Below are positions 1-9,631 of a stretch of 64,000 nucleotides of DNA, piece by piece. Numbering within the stretch: the stretch's first letter is position 1; each line of letters opens with the position of its first letter. A model generated the notes under the pieces. That model made no database searches. It was not told the origin of the DNA and saw nothing but the letters and a program-made list of their open reading frames with translations. The DNA is from Medakamo hakoo (Eukaryota; Chlorophyta; Trebouxiophyceae; Coccomyxaceae), in the NCBI GenBank assembly GCA_026636295.1, contig CP089453.1, positions 620,001 to 684,000 on the forward strand. Reading direction: 5' to 3'. A program made the position numbers and the translations under genes.

Positions 1-50
1 GAGAGGTCGATTCATTCTCGCCATCTCTGCGCCCCGTCAAAAAAACAAAA

Positions 51-1007
51 ATGGACCTCGACCCTCTCACCGCCGACTTCCCGTCCCGCCTGGAACAGGA
101 GGAGGAAGAAGCGGCGGCTGAGGCTGGGGCCGTCAGCCTGAGCGAGGCGCCCCTGGTGCTGGTGAGTGGAGGCCGGCGCGCGGACGTCACAAACAGATCG
201 GGTGTCCGCGCCGACAAACACCGCTCGCGCTCATCCTCCCCATCCCATGAGCGCAACACACAGTTCTCCCCGTCCGCCCGGGCCGCCCTCCCGTCCACGA
301 CATCCTTGGTCATCGCCACTCACCCCACGACCTGTGCTCTGTTGCGCCAGGCCCTAACCGACAAACCGATGGCAGGCGCCCTCATCCTGCCGGAAGTCAG
401 CCTGGCGGGGAATGGCACGTCTCCAGGCGCGCCCTCTCCATCCGACGCCGGGTGTTTTTTGTTTTTGGTCGAGCACACGCTCGTCGCCCTCGCCCAGTTT
501 AAGCAGCTGCCTGATGGGAGGACGCCCGCGCTAGCGCAAGCCCTGTTGAACGCTCTCCCAGACTCCATATCCATCGTAGCCCTGGGCGCCGTGCCTGCGC
601 ACGCGCTGGCCGGGCCGGGCGGCGCGGCCGCGGCCGCTGCGGCGGGCGGGAGCGGCGCGGTGCTGGGACTGGAAAGCCCGGCGTTCAGCGAGGCCGTGCC
701 TGCGAGCGCGCCGCCGGCTGTTGCGCCGCTGCCTGCAGGTGTCGCTCTCACCGGCCTGACAGCCGCAATCACCGGCTTGGCCGCGGCGCGTGGCGGGCGG
801 GCCGCTGCCGTCGCGGCGGTGGAGGCGGCGGCCGGCGCGCCGCCTGCGGCTGGGTTGGTGGGCGTGGCGGCCGGGGTGGCGTCCGCGTTGGCAAGGGCAG
901 GGGCGAGTGCCGCGCTAGTGGACGCCGTCAAGGGTGCGGCACCCGCCGCCGCTGCCGAATTGGCGGCCGCAGACAAGGCGGCCGCCCGGTCGGTGGTTTA
1001 TTTCTGA
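51..1007 (+). CDS. PAC1: Proteasome assembly chaperone 1 (plant PAC1-like)
   Basis: Predicted 284-residue chaperone that would pair with PAC2 to guide assembly of the 20S proteasome alpha ring in the cytosol. Exon 1 is 51-161 and exon 2 is 264-1007, phase 0, with donor GTGAGT and acceptor ACACACAG. This acceptor keeps the stretch SLVIATHP followed by GALILPEVSLAGN, which matches the conserved core of plant PAC1 (recalled as GTLILPEVPFSGN). The N-terminus MDLDPLTADFPSRL also resembles the plant form. The C-terminal half is very alanine-rich. The 102-base intron has no stop in frame, so the unspliced ORF also reads through. The WDR18 start codon lies only 44 bases downstream on the same strand. 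Identification rests on remembered family motifs. Confidence 0.75.
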   Translation: MDLDPLTADFPSRLEQEEEEAAAEAGAVSLSEAPLVLVSGGRRADVTNRSGVRADKHRSRSSSPSHERNTQFSPSARAALPSTTSLVIATHPTTCALLRQALTDKPMAGALILPEVSLAGNGTSPGAPSPSDAGCFLFLVEHTLVALAQFKQLPDGRTPALAQALLNALPDSISIVALGAVPAHALAGPGGAAAAAAAGGSGAVLGLESPAFSEAVPASAPPAVAPLPAGVALTGLTAAITGLAAARGGRAAAVAAVEAAAGAPPAAGLVGVAAGVASALARAGASAALVDAVKGAAPAAAAELAAADKAAARSVVYF

Positions 1008-1051
1008 GAGGATGGCAGCCTAGTAAAAAGAAAAAACTCACTTGCGCGAAA

Positions 1052-2656
1052 ATGACGACGGCCTGTCCGCCCGTCGTCCTGGTCTCCACGTCCACGCCGG
1101 ACTCGCCCATCGTCGCTTTCGATGCTGTGACGGGCACAGTCCTCGCCAGCCTGCGTGGCAATGCGGGAGGCCGTGGCTTAGCACTGCTGAGCAGCAGCGC
1201 GGCGGGAATGGGGTGCGGCGGCGGCGGCGGCGGCGGAACTGCGCAGCAGCAGCCTCCGCTCATCGTGTCTCAACAAGCCGGCAAAGCCGTCCTTCATACA
1301 TGGTTGCTGGGCAAGGTAAGGCGTATGTGGGTGGGGGTTGGAGGGAGCGGGAGAAGCGCTTGCGTGCTGGGCGCGTGCGTTCTTTCCCGTGCCCAATTCC
1401 GCTAGCCGTCACTCGGAACGCCTCGCATCAACCTTCCCACACAGGAACAACCGACCGGCCGGGCGTTTGCGCCCGAACCCGTGACTTCCTTGGCCGCCTC
1501 ACCTTGCGGCCGGCTCCTCGCCGCAGGAGGCTCCTCCGGCACCGCCTGGCTGTGGGAGGCGGGGACAGGGCGGCTGCTGCGGGCGTGGGCGCCGCACTAC
1601 CGCGCCGTGTCTGCGCTCGCCTGGGACGGGTCTGCCTCCCTCCTCATGACGGGCGGCGGCGACGGCGGCGTGGCGGCCTGGGACGTGGGCGACCTGGCGG
1701 ACGCGGAAGCGGAGAGCGCAGGGAGCGCGCCCACCCCTCTGGCCTCCTGGTCGCACCACACCCTGCCCGTGGCGGCGGTGTGGGCGGGCGCGGGAGGCGG
1801 CGCGGCGGCGCTCGCGGCGAGTGCGTCGGCCGACCACACCCTCTCCTTCTACGCGCCCGGCGCGGGCGCCCTCCTCCGCACACTGCGCTTGCCCTCTGCG
1901 CTGTCAGCCTTAGTCATCGAACCAGGCGAGCACGCCGCGTACGCGGGCGGGGAAGACGGCGTCGTCTACGAAATCGATCTCGTCGGCGGCGCAGCGTCCA
2001 GCGGCGCGCCTCCGGCCCCCCCTCCGCCGCCCTCCGCCTCCTCTTCTCCGTCCATCACCCCCCTCCGCGGCCACACCGCGCCCATCACGGCTTTAGCCGC
2101 CCCACCCACTGCCGCCATCATCCTGTCCGGGTCCGCCGATGGCAGCGTGCGCGTGTGGGACGCGCGGACGCGCGTCCCGCTGCGGTGCCTGGCCACGCCG
2201 GGCAAAGCGCCGGTCGCGGCGCTGCTGGTGCTGCCGCCGTTGCTCGGTGGCGTGGTGGTGGGGAGAGGCGGGGGCGGCAAAGGAGAAGCGGGGACGGCGA
2301 CCACTCTGCCACCGCTTGCTCGCCCTGGCGCGCGCCACGCCCGGCCGTGGGAGGGCGGCCTCGCCGTGTTGGGCGGGTGTGCGTTCGAAGGGCGGGTCGC
2401 GGCGACGGGCGTGCTGGGTGGCGGGGAGCCGGGCCTGCCTGGTGCGGTCTTGAGCGCCGTGGACTGCGTGGGAGGCGGTGAGGCGGCCGCCGGTCTCCCC
2501 TCCGCCGCCGCGGCGGACGCGTCTGCTGCCGAGACCATTCGGTCGCTGGAGGCGGCGGTGGAAGACGCGCGGAGCGAAGCGGCCAGGTGGAAGGCCCTCC
2601 ACGCCGCGCTGATGAAAGAGGCCGCGCTCGCGCTGGGCTCCAGCGCCGGAGTGTAG
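1052..2656 (+). CDS. IPI3: WDR18/IPI3 WD40 protein of the Rix1 complex
   Basis: Predicted 491-residue WD40 protein, homologous to human WDR18, yeast Ipi3 and plant RID3. In the family it joins the Rix1 complex that matures pre-60S ribosomes in the nucleus. Exon 1 is 1052-1315 and exon 2 is 1445-2656, phase 0 (donor GTAAGG, acceptor CACACAG). Recognisable blocks are AFDAVTGTVLASLRG at the N-terminus, TASLWEAG-type WD repeats, WSHHTLPVAAVWAG (WDR18 has WSHHALPITDLHCG), a repeat ending SGSADGSVRVWDARTR, and a C-terminal helix of about 40 residues rich in E, A and R, as in WDR18. A glycine run of 7 lies near residue 55. The start is the first ATG after an A-rich leader. Confidence 0.88.
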
Positions 2657-2751
2657 CGGTGCGGGCGGCAGTGGGCTCTGGGCGGGCGTGGGCGGGCGAG
2701 GAGGCGTGTAAAAACAAAACGAACGATGCTGCACACTTGTCCTATCCATTA

Positions 2752-4448
2752 TCAGGCCATGAGCGGCAGGGAGCGCCGCGGCCCGCCCAGCAGCCGGCCC
2801 GACGCGTTTTTGATGGCGTCGTCCGGGCTGGGCGCGCCCGCCTCCCCACCCACCTGCTCCCGTGCCCGCGCGCGCGCTTCCCACGTCCCGAACACAAACA
2901 ATACTGCCGCCGCCACGGCCTGGCAGGCCGCCATCACGCTCGTGGCCGCCGGGAACGTCAGCGCGCCCATGATGTACGGCCCACAAAACCCACCCAGCGC
3001 GGCGAAGGCGTTGAAGAAGGAATAGCTCGCCGCAGCGTGCGGGTCGCCAAGAGAATAGTCGGACGGCCACGTCGTTAGAACGGAGAGTGACGCGACGCCG
3101 CCCGCGGCCGCGGTGGCGAGCAGCGCCAGGCCGCCACCCGTCGACCGGGCCGCGACGGTCGGTAACACTCCGAAAGCCACGGCCGACACGGCCAGCGTGG
3201 ACACGCACGTCCACCGCCGGTCGCCCGTCCGGCGGGAGAGGACCCCCGCGGCGATGACGGCCGCGGCGGCGGGCCCGTACACGGCCGTGGATTTCAGGGC
3301 TGTGAGCGCGGTGTGGCTCGCCCGCTCGGCCGGCGTCGCGCCCGGTCCCAGCCCGCCGCCCGTCCCAAACGCGCTCCCGATGAGCAAAGGAGTGAAAAAC
3401 ATGACGGCAAAGTAGGCCAACTGTAGTTGGTATGGTGAGTGCGGGTGAGGCCGGGGGACGGTGGGGAGGGGGGGGTGGAGGTTGGGTGCGGGCGGGGCGA
3501 GCAACGCACCTGGACCAACGCCAGGCAGCCGCCCAGCAACCACATCTGCCACCGCTTCACCACGAGCAGCGCGTCCGCGATGACTTTGGAGGGCGAGTCG
3601 GGCCCGCGGCGGGAGGAGGACAGCGCTTCTTCCTGCGCGGGCGCGGGCGCGGGCGGGCCGCCGCCGCCGCCTCCCTTGCGCTTGAGGTGCAGCGCCGCGC
3701 GCGCTTTGGCGGCGGCCGCGGCGACCTCATCCTCGTCGTGGCGGGCGCGCAACCAGGCCGCTTCTCCCGCGCTCAACCAGGGCGCCGCCTCCGGCGCGTC
3801 GGACAGGAGCCAGTGCAGGGCGACGCCAAACGCGGCGGTGCCCGCGCCCTCGACGATGAACAGCCACCTCCACCCGGCCAGGCCGGCGACGCCGTCGGCC
3901 GGCCCCAGGAAGACCGCGGCGATGGGCCCGCCGATGACTTGGGAGACGACCGTCGCCGCAATCACGTAGGAGTACGCCCGCGGCAGCTCGCTGGCGGGCA
4001 GGAAGGACGACAGCAAAAACCAGCACCCCGGCATGCAGCCCGCCTCGGCCGCGCCCAGGACCAGGCGGGCGGCGTACAGCCCTCCGGCGTTGCGCACCGC
4101 GCCCGTCGCGGCGGTCGCGACGCCCCACGCAAACACGATGCAGGCGAACCAGGTCCGCACGCCCAACACCGAGAACATGGCGGACGAGGGCAGCATGCAC
4201 GCGCCATACGTGACCATCAGGACGCCGGACGCGAGGCCGAACTGCTCCTTGGTGATGGCCAGGTCGTGGATGAGGGCGGGCGCGGCCAGGGCGACGTTGG
4301 ACCGGTCGATGAAGGTGACCAGGGTCAAGGCGACGGCGAGCGGGACGGTGCGCCAGTAGAGCTTGCGCAGGAGAGCGGGCGGGTGGATGGTGGGCGCGGG
4401 CGGTGGGGGGGGGCCGGCGACCCCACCACCATCCTCCTCGCCCGCCAT
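2752..4448 (-). CDS. Major facilitator transporter, anion:cation symporter (ACS) type
   Basis: Predicted 535-residue, about 12-segment membrane transporter. Exon 1 is 4448-3510 and exon 2 is 3420-2752 (89-base intron, phase 0, donor GTGCGT). Segment 1 carries FIDRSNVALAAP and the following loop and helix carry LASGVLMVTYGACMLPS, the pattern of the ACS group (allantoate, nicotinate and biotin permeases; TCDB 2.A.1.14). A hydrophilic central loop of about 60 residues contains poly-Gly and Lys/Arg clusters. Exon 2 supplies the C-terminal six-helix half, beginning LAYFAVMFFTPLLIG. Substrate cannot be told from sequence. The frame stays open upstream to 4667, but MAGEED at 4448 is chosen because the upstream part is unlike a transporter N-terminus. 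Confidence 0.85.
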
Positions 4449-4673
4449 GGTGTTTTGGGCGCCGCGCCTCTCGCCTCCGCTCTGTGTAACGCTTCCGTCA
4501 CAGGCACGTGCGTGTGGGGGAAGTACGGAAGAGGGAGACGCCGCCTCTGCGCAAGCAAACGCCCGTGTGTGTAAACGAGAAACTGAGCGCATTCGTTCCA
4601 CCGGATCAAAAACGCCAAACCCCCTCCATGTCGTTTCACCGTCCGCCCGTCTACACGCACGACGCACATCACC

Positions 4674-6404
4674 TCACCCTTGACCCACCGCCGCTGCCAC
4701 CAGCGCGTCCGTCAGCTCGTCCTGTGTCATCGCGCCAGTCCCCAACCTCAGCTCGCCCGGCCGCAACACGGCGCCGCCCGCGCCGCCCGCGTCCAGGTGC
4801 GCAGCAAACTCGCCCGGCTCCAGGCCGATCACCGCTTCCACCGTCGTGCCCGCGGCTGCCGCCGCGCCGGACGCCAGCCAGGCTCTTGCCAGCGCTGCCG
4901 CGTCCTCCTGGGCCGCAAAGCCAATGGCCGTCGGGTCGGGGGCCGAGACCATGAGAAACCCGCGCCCGCCGCCTGCCAGGCCGAGGACGGGCACCCACGC
5001 CAGTTCCAGGCCGCTGGACGGGCGCCGCCACCAGTCCCGGCTGGATGAGGGGGGCGGTGAGCCAGTGTGTGCGTCCTCCGACGCCTCAGCCTCCACGTCG
5101 ACCACGCCGTCGCCGCCTTGGGCCGCCGCCGCCGCGGCCGCCAGGCTCTCCAGCCGAGCCCGGTCCGCCGCCGTCAACGTGGCCACGCCGCCCAGCGCCG
5201 CGTCCGCGCATTCAGACAGCCAGCTCAACACCGCGTTCTGGTCGTTGGCGAACCCTGGTTCGGTCTCCAAACGGGCCGCGAGGCGACTCGAGCCGGGCAC
5301 AAGCGCCAGCGCCCGCCCGCGCGCGAGGGCCGCCAAACTCAGGTCCAGCGCCGCCGTCGGCGTCGTGGGCGGTTGGGGCCCGCCGCGCCCGCCGCCCACG
5401 GGCCCGTCTCGCAGCCACAGCCCCCACGCCGTCGCGTCGGCCTGCGACTCGAAACACAGCCAGGCGGGTTGTTGGGATTGTTCGCCGGTGGCCTCCCGCC
5501 GCATCAGCGGCACGACCGCCTGGGCTCCCAGGTCGCCCGCCACGCCCAGTCGCCAGACTTTCGGGGACGCGGCGGACGCCCAGGATGGTTGGGGTGGGGC
5601 GGCGGACGTGGGGGAGGCGGCCGCGCTCCGCTCGTCGTCGCTTTCTCGCGCCTGGGCTGCGGCCGCGGCGCCGGCCAGCACGGCGTCGAACACGGCGTCG
5701 TCCTCCCTCCGCCCACCAGTGGCCGTCGCTTCAGCCTCCTTGACAGCCGCTTCCAGGGCGTCCACCCTTTCCTGCTTCTCCTGCAGGTCGGCCGCGCGGG
5801 CGCTCAGGTTCCCGGCCAGGCGCCCTTCCACCCCACTCCAAAACGCCCAGCCGGCGGCGGCCAACGCCAACGCGACGCCCACTTTGCCGGTGTCGCGCAC
5901 AGAGCGAGCGATGCTGGTCGTCCACGGCAGCGGCTGTGGCGGGGGCGGGACGCCCCGGACCAGGGAGGTCGTCAGGTCGGCGGCCGCGCGGGTCGCGCGC
6001 GGGCCGAGCGCGGCGGGCGCGACAAACGGCAGCGACCCGCCGGCTTTGGGGAGTGTGTCCGACCCGCCATTGGCGGCCCTGATTTTAGCGACGGTGAGTC
6101 CGTGACGTCGGGCGAGCGTCTTGACGGTGTCGCCGGGCAAGATGGGCAGGCGGACGACGACGGGGCGGAGGGATGGACGTGCGGTGGGTTGCTGTGCCAG
6201 AGGAGCCGTCGCCGGCTGTGTTTTCGACTGCGGCGCCGGCGCATCGGCTTTCCCTTTGCTACCAAACAGGGCACGGCATGGACCGCTGGGCCGTGGCCTT
6301 GTCGTATATGGCTTCAGCGGGCGTGGCGGCGCCCAGGATGCGTGCATCGCGGCGATGACGGGAACGATGGGGAGTGTGGACGAAAAAGTGATGCGCACCC
6401 GCAC
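4674..6404 (-). CDS. LysM-domain membrane protein with coiled coil
   Basis: Single-exon protein of up to 576 residues; an in-frame Met at 6347 would give 557. The basic, proline-rich N-terminus could be an organelle targeting peptide. One LysM-like domain sits near residues 88-125 (ILPGDTVKTLARRHGLTVAKI). It is followed by one likely membrane helix near 175-192 (VALALAAAGWAFWSG) and a short coiled coil (LQEKQERVDALEAAVKEAEA). The C-terminal 300 residues show several LxxWLSE/GLxxW blocks and no family I recognise. LysM domains bind N-acetylglucosamine polymers; with an upstream transit-like region the protein could instead face the plastid lumen or stroma. The start lies 66 bases from the divergent FHA gene. 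Confidence 0.7.
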   Translation of the reverse strand: MRVRITFSSTLPIVPVIAAMHASWAPPRPLKPYTTRPRPSGPCRALFGSKGKADAPAPQSKTQPATAPLAQQPTARPSLRPVVVRLPILPGDTVKTLARRHGLTVAKIRAANGGSDTLPKAGGSLPFVAPAALGPRATRAAADLTTSLVRGVPPPPQPLPWTTSIARSVRDTGKVGVALALAAAGWAFWSGVEGRLAGNLSARAADLQEKQERVDALEAAVKEAEATATGGRREDDAVFDAVLAGAAAAAQARESDDERSAAASPTSAAPPQPSWASAASPKVWRLGVAGDLGAQAVVPLMRREATGEQSQQPAWLCFESQADATAWGLWLRDGPVGGGRGGPQPPTTPTAALDLSLAALARGRALALVPGSSRLAARLETEPGFANDQNAVLSWLSECADAALGGVATLTAADRARLESLAAAAAAAQGGDGVVDVEAEASEDAHTGSPPPSSSRDWWRRPSSGLELAWVPVLGLAGGGRGFLMVSAPDPTAIGFAAQEDAAALARAWLASGAAAAAGTTVEAVIGLEPGEFAAHLDAGGAGGAVLRPGELRLGTGAMTQDELTDALVAAAVGQG

Positions 6405-6470
6405 TCATTCCTTTGTTTCGTTTTTTCGTCCCAAGCCGTGGCTCAAACCCAGGCCGCGGCCGTCGCTTCC
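6405..6470. promoter_or_regulatory. 66-base shared head-to-head promoter interval
   Basis: The interval between the start codons of the LysM gene (minus) and the FHA gene (plus) is only 66 bases, or 123 if the LysM start is the inner Met. It has a T-rich stretch (TTTCGTTTTTTCG) next to a GC-rich half and no clear TATA box. A bidirectional promoter is inferred from position only. Confidence 0.4.
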
Positions 6471-7071
6471 ATGCTCTCCTACCCGGGCGTGGACGCCGCT
6501 CACACAGGCTACGCCCGCCTGCGGTCGACGGACACGCACCGCACGCGCGTCGACGTTTTCATCCGCCATGCGTCCATCGATTTGGGACGCGGAACGGCCA
6601 CCGAGGGCGCGCGCATCGCCCTGGTGAGTGGGTAGCAGAGGTCCCTTGGCTGTCTGCAAACGTGGGGAGAAACGGCGTAGCGGGGAGGACCGCCCGCCCG
6701 CGGGCGTTCAACCATCCTTTTTCTTCCATCCGGATCAACCGCCTCGCCCCCCCTCCGTCCACCCACCCACCCCCCACCCCCCACCCCTCACCCCTCAACA
6801 GGGCGAGAACCAGGCCATATCCCGCCAGCACGCCCGCATCGCCTGGAACCCGGACACGGACGGCGGTGTGTGGGAACTGACGGTCCAGGGAAAAAACGGG
6901 GCGACCGTCGACGGCGTCCAGGTCAGCCCCTCGTCCCCGCCCGTCCCGCTGCGCTCGCGCGCTGTGCTGGCCATGGGCGACCGCACGCTCTCGTGGCATG
7001 GGCCCGCGCCCGGGTGGCCTGTCCTGAACGGGGACGGCAAGCTGGAGGTGCAGAGCGCGGGCGTGGAGTGA
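6471..7071 (+). CDS. FHA-domain phosphothreonine-binding protein
   Basis: Predicted 140-residue protein that is almost entirely one forkhead-associated domain, a fold that binds phosphothreonine. Exon 1 is 6471-6623 and exon 2 is 6802-7071 (donor GTGAGT, acceptor CAACAG, phase 0). The conserved elements are in order: the start strand ending DLGRG, then NQAISRQHARI (the S-R-x-H signature), then LTVQGKNGATVDG (N-G followed by a turn) and the last strand ending GDRTLSW. Plants have a similar short FHA protein (FHA2), a nucleolar or transcription-linked factor; that name is by resemblance. An in-frame ATG at 6471 gives the full first beta strand, so it is taken as the start. Confidence 0.82.
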
Positions 7072-7095
7072 AGGGTTGGTTTGGGAGCGAAGGGT

Positions 7096-7119
7096 GTGAG
7101 TGTTTTAAAACACTCACAA
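7096..7119. repeat. Perfect 24-base palindrome in convergent 3' region
   Basis: TGTGAGTGTTTT followed by its exact reverse complement lies 25 bases after the FHA stop codon and about 235 bases from the ASF1 stop. In RNA from either strand it would form a 12-base-pair hairpin with an A/U-rich centre. Confidence 0.8.
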
Positions 7120-7355
7120 CCCAGTGTAGTTTCGTGTGTAGTTTTTTGTGTGTAGTTCAGTCGTTGTTTTCGTGTTGCAGGAAAGGACAAGAGAAGGTGG
7201 CGGGGGGCGGGGGGAGAGCGGACGGCGCTGCCGAGCACACAGACACGCACACACCCCCTGCTGCCGCCCTGGGGGGGGAAGAGAGTCAGTGCGTTGGAAA
7301 AAGAAAAAAAAACACCATCCATCCATCATCCCCCATCCCATCCCTTTCCCTCTTC

Positions 7356-7784
7356 TCACTCCGCCATCGCCGCTTCGGGCGGCCCGCCAAACGGCGCGGC
7401 CGCGGGCGCAGCCACAGCCCCGCCAAAGGCGGCCAGGTCATAGCCGGCGGCGGCCGCGGCGGCAAAGGCCTGCTGCTGGGCGGCCTGTTCAGCTGCGGCC
7501 TGGGCGGCGGCCGCCGCGGCGGAGCTGTCGCCCACGCCGCCGCCGTACGCGCCGAGACCGCCAAAGCCGAAGCCGCCGGCGGCAGACGGGTCGGTGTTTT
7601 CCAGGCCGGCTTCCGCGGCGGCGGCCGCGGCTTCAGCCGCAGCCGCGGCTTCGGCGGCTTCGGCGGTGGCGGCACAGGCGGCCGCGGCGGCCGCGGCAGC
7701 CGCGCCCGGGTCGTCCGTCGGGTCGAAGGCGACGGGGAAGCGAGTGACGCGCGGCTTGTCGGCCAGGATGGACCGGGTCAGGCT

Positions 7785-7840
<56 letters not shown>

Positions 7841-8701
7841 GGGGTGGTGTGGTGGGAGAGGAGGGCGGCGGTGTGAGCGGCGCGCTGTCCTCCTTCCGTC
7901 TCCGTCCATCCCATCCATCCCCCCCCCAAAAAAAAAAAGAAAACGCACCGGTCCACAATGGGCCGCTCCGGCGGCTGTTCCCGCAGCTCCTCGTCCAGGT
8001 ACTCCACGTTGACGTAGTAGCCGACGCGCAGGAATTCCTTGGCCTGGTAGGAGCAGGTGAGGAGGAGCGCGGTGACGCCGACGACGTCGCCGGGAGGGAG
8101 TTTGGCCGCGTCGGGCGGGTCGGCCTAGGGGAGGGGGTGGGTGTGTGGTCGGGCGCGTTGTGAGCCGGGCCTGGTGCGGGGCGTCGTCGTGCGGGGCGGT
8201 GGCGTGCAGCGGCCTGCCCACCATTCCCTGCTTGACGAGGGCTCATTTCCTCTGGCGTCTACCGCCAAGCACCGGACCGCGCGCCGGAACCTCCCCTCCC
8301 TCCGAAAACGCCGCTCCCCAAACTCCCGCGCCACTTCAAAAAACGAGCTGTTTTTTTTTTCCGTCTCCGCCCTCACCTGGAACACAAACCGGTACTGGCC
8401 CGGGTACACGGGCCCGACTAGGACCGAGTCCAGGACCTGGTCGTACTTCTCGGACTCGGCCGACCCGACGTAGATGAGCTTCCACTCCAGGTCTGGTGGA
8501 GGTGTGGGCGTGGGGCGTGAGAAGTGGGGAAAAAACGAATTCGCCCGCGTTTTTTTTTCGCAAAGAAAGCGCGTCCCACCCCCGTCTCTCACCGTGCTTC
8601 AGCGCGTACAGGCACTCGTACGAGATTTCGACCTGGATGGGCGAATCAAAGGTCGCCGGGTTGTTCAGGACGCGGACGGACGTGACGTTGACGGCGGCCA
8701 T
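7356..8701 (-). CDS. ASF1: Histone chaperone ASF1
   Basis: Predicted 275-residue nuclear chaperone for H3-H4. Four exons: 8701-8593, 8492-8377, 8124-7949 and 7782-7356; all phases agree and the total is 828 bases. The conserved core is nearly complete: VLNNPATFDSPIQVEISYEC, then DLEWKLIYVGSAESEKYDQ (virtually identical to human ASF1), VLDSVLVGPV, GDVVGVTALLLTCSYQ, EFLRVGYYVNVEY and ILADKPRVTRFPVAF. After residue 165 the tail is a long Ala-rich run broken by Gly/Phe patches, unlike the acidic tail of yeast ASF1. Intron 3 holds a long GT repeat. A longer ORF frame begins at 8716, but ATG 8701 matches the family start. Confidence 0.96.
7786..7840. repeat. GT dinucleotide microsatellite in ASF1 intron 3
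   Basis: About 27 GT units directly abut the acceptor of ASF1 intron 3; read on the gene strand they are a CA tract ending CACCAG before exon 4, so the microsatellite replaces the usual pyrimidine tract. Confidence 0.95.
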
Positions 8702-9321
8702 GGCTTTGCGTTGCACGGAGAGGGTCGGAACGGGCCGCGCTCAAACGCAGGTGGGGGCTCGGGCGTTCAGGCGCGCTGAGCTGGGTGCAGAGGGGACGCG
8801 CCCGCGTGTGTGGGTCAGGCCGGACGGGTCGGCCGCTGGGGAAAGACGCTTTGCTGCGAGCCGCGCACGCTCGCGCGCGAGCGAAAAAGTGCAAGTGAAA
8901 AAAAAACACTTGCAGGGAGAGAGACAGCGGCGCTCGCTCTATCGCGCGAGCGAGCACACGGCGGCGGCGCAGAGTCAACAAAACGCACGCGTTGCCAAAA
9001 CCCGCGGCTTTGCGCACCGTGCGACCGGCCGGACCCCGCCGCGAAGAGGTGCCAGCGGCGCGCTCCCTCGGTCCGAGGAGCGGGTGGGGAGGGTGGGAGG
9101 GTGGGGAGGGCCCGCGCGGGTGCGGGGGCGTGGAGCGGAGGGAATGCGGAGGGAGGGCGGGCGGGAGCGAAGAGTGGAGTGGAGTGGAGAGAGGGGTGGT
9201 GGTGGTGGTGGTGGTGGAGGTTGGGGAGGCTCGAGAGGGCTCTTTGCTCCCCCTCCCTCTCCAGGCAAAAGAAAGGAAGGACGCAGCGCTCTCTCTCTCT
9301 CCCTCTCTCTTTCTCTCTCTC
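8702..9321. other. Gene-free 620 bases upstream of ASF1, with clustered palindromes
   Basis: No coding frame with family signal is seen. The region holds a 16-base palindrome CGCTCGCGCGCGAGCG (8868-8883), a perfect 8-base inverted repeat TGCAAGTG around an A9 loop (8890-8914), a 7-base inverted repeat GCTCGCT/AGCGAGC (8932-8955), a GGT repeat (9197-9220) and CT-rich runs (9288-9323). It should contain the ASF1 promoter and the 3' end of the small ORF gene. Confidence 0.6.
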
Positions 9322-9600
9322 TCACCCACCACCGCCCTTGTGGCCTTGCGCCTTGGACATCTTGTTGCGTGCGGCGACCGAGTCTTTCGCGTCGCGGGAG
9401 TGCATCAGCGCGGCGTCCGGGTCCCGCCGGGTCGCGCCGTGCGCCGGGTCGTGGCCAGAACCCGGGTCGTGCGGGGAGACTTGGATTTTCGGGCCGGCGT
9501 CTACGACGTGTATGGGGTGGGATTGCGGCGAGGGTGGACGGGCGTCGGACGAGGCGTGCCCGGCCGCGGACGACGGCGGCGTGGTTGGCTTGTCCGCCAT
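9322..9600 (-). CDS. Small hydrophilic ORF, 92 residues
   Basis: Uninterrupted frame starting MADKPTTPPSSAAGH and ending in a Gly run. It is rich in His, Asp, Pro and Ser with no hydrophobic segment, so it looks intrinsically disordered, loosely like small stress-associated proteins; I do not recognise a family. The start GCCATGG is a good context and lies only 31 bases after the stop codon of the upstream same-strand Cys-tailed gene. It could be a separate gene, the second cistron of that gene's transcript, or chance; in this GC-rich DNA long open frames are common. Confidence 0.4.
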   Translation of the reverse strand: MADKPTTPPSSAAGHASSDARPPSPQSHPIHVVDAGPKIQVSPHDPGSGHDPAHGATRRDPDAALMHSRDAKDSVAARNKMSKAQGHKGGGG

Positions 9601-9631
9601 GGCTTCCTTTTTCCGCGTGCGGCACGCGCGC

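Noticed and set aside
351-1007. Alternative PAC1 acceptor at 350
   Set aside because: It would remove the conserved SLVIATHP strand before GALILPEV; the acceptor at 263 keeps it.
7786-7840. GT run as a telomere-like or Z-DNA regulatory element
   Set aside because: It is a plain dinucleotide microsatellite within an intron; no telomere motif nearby.
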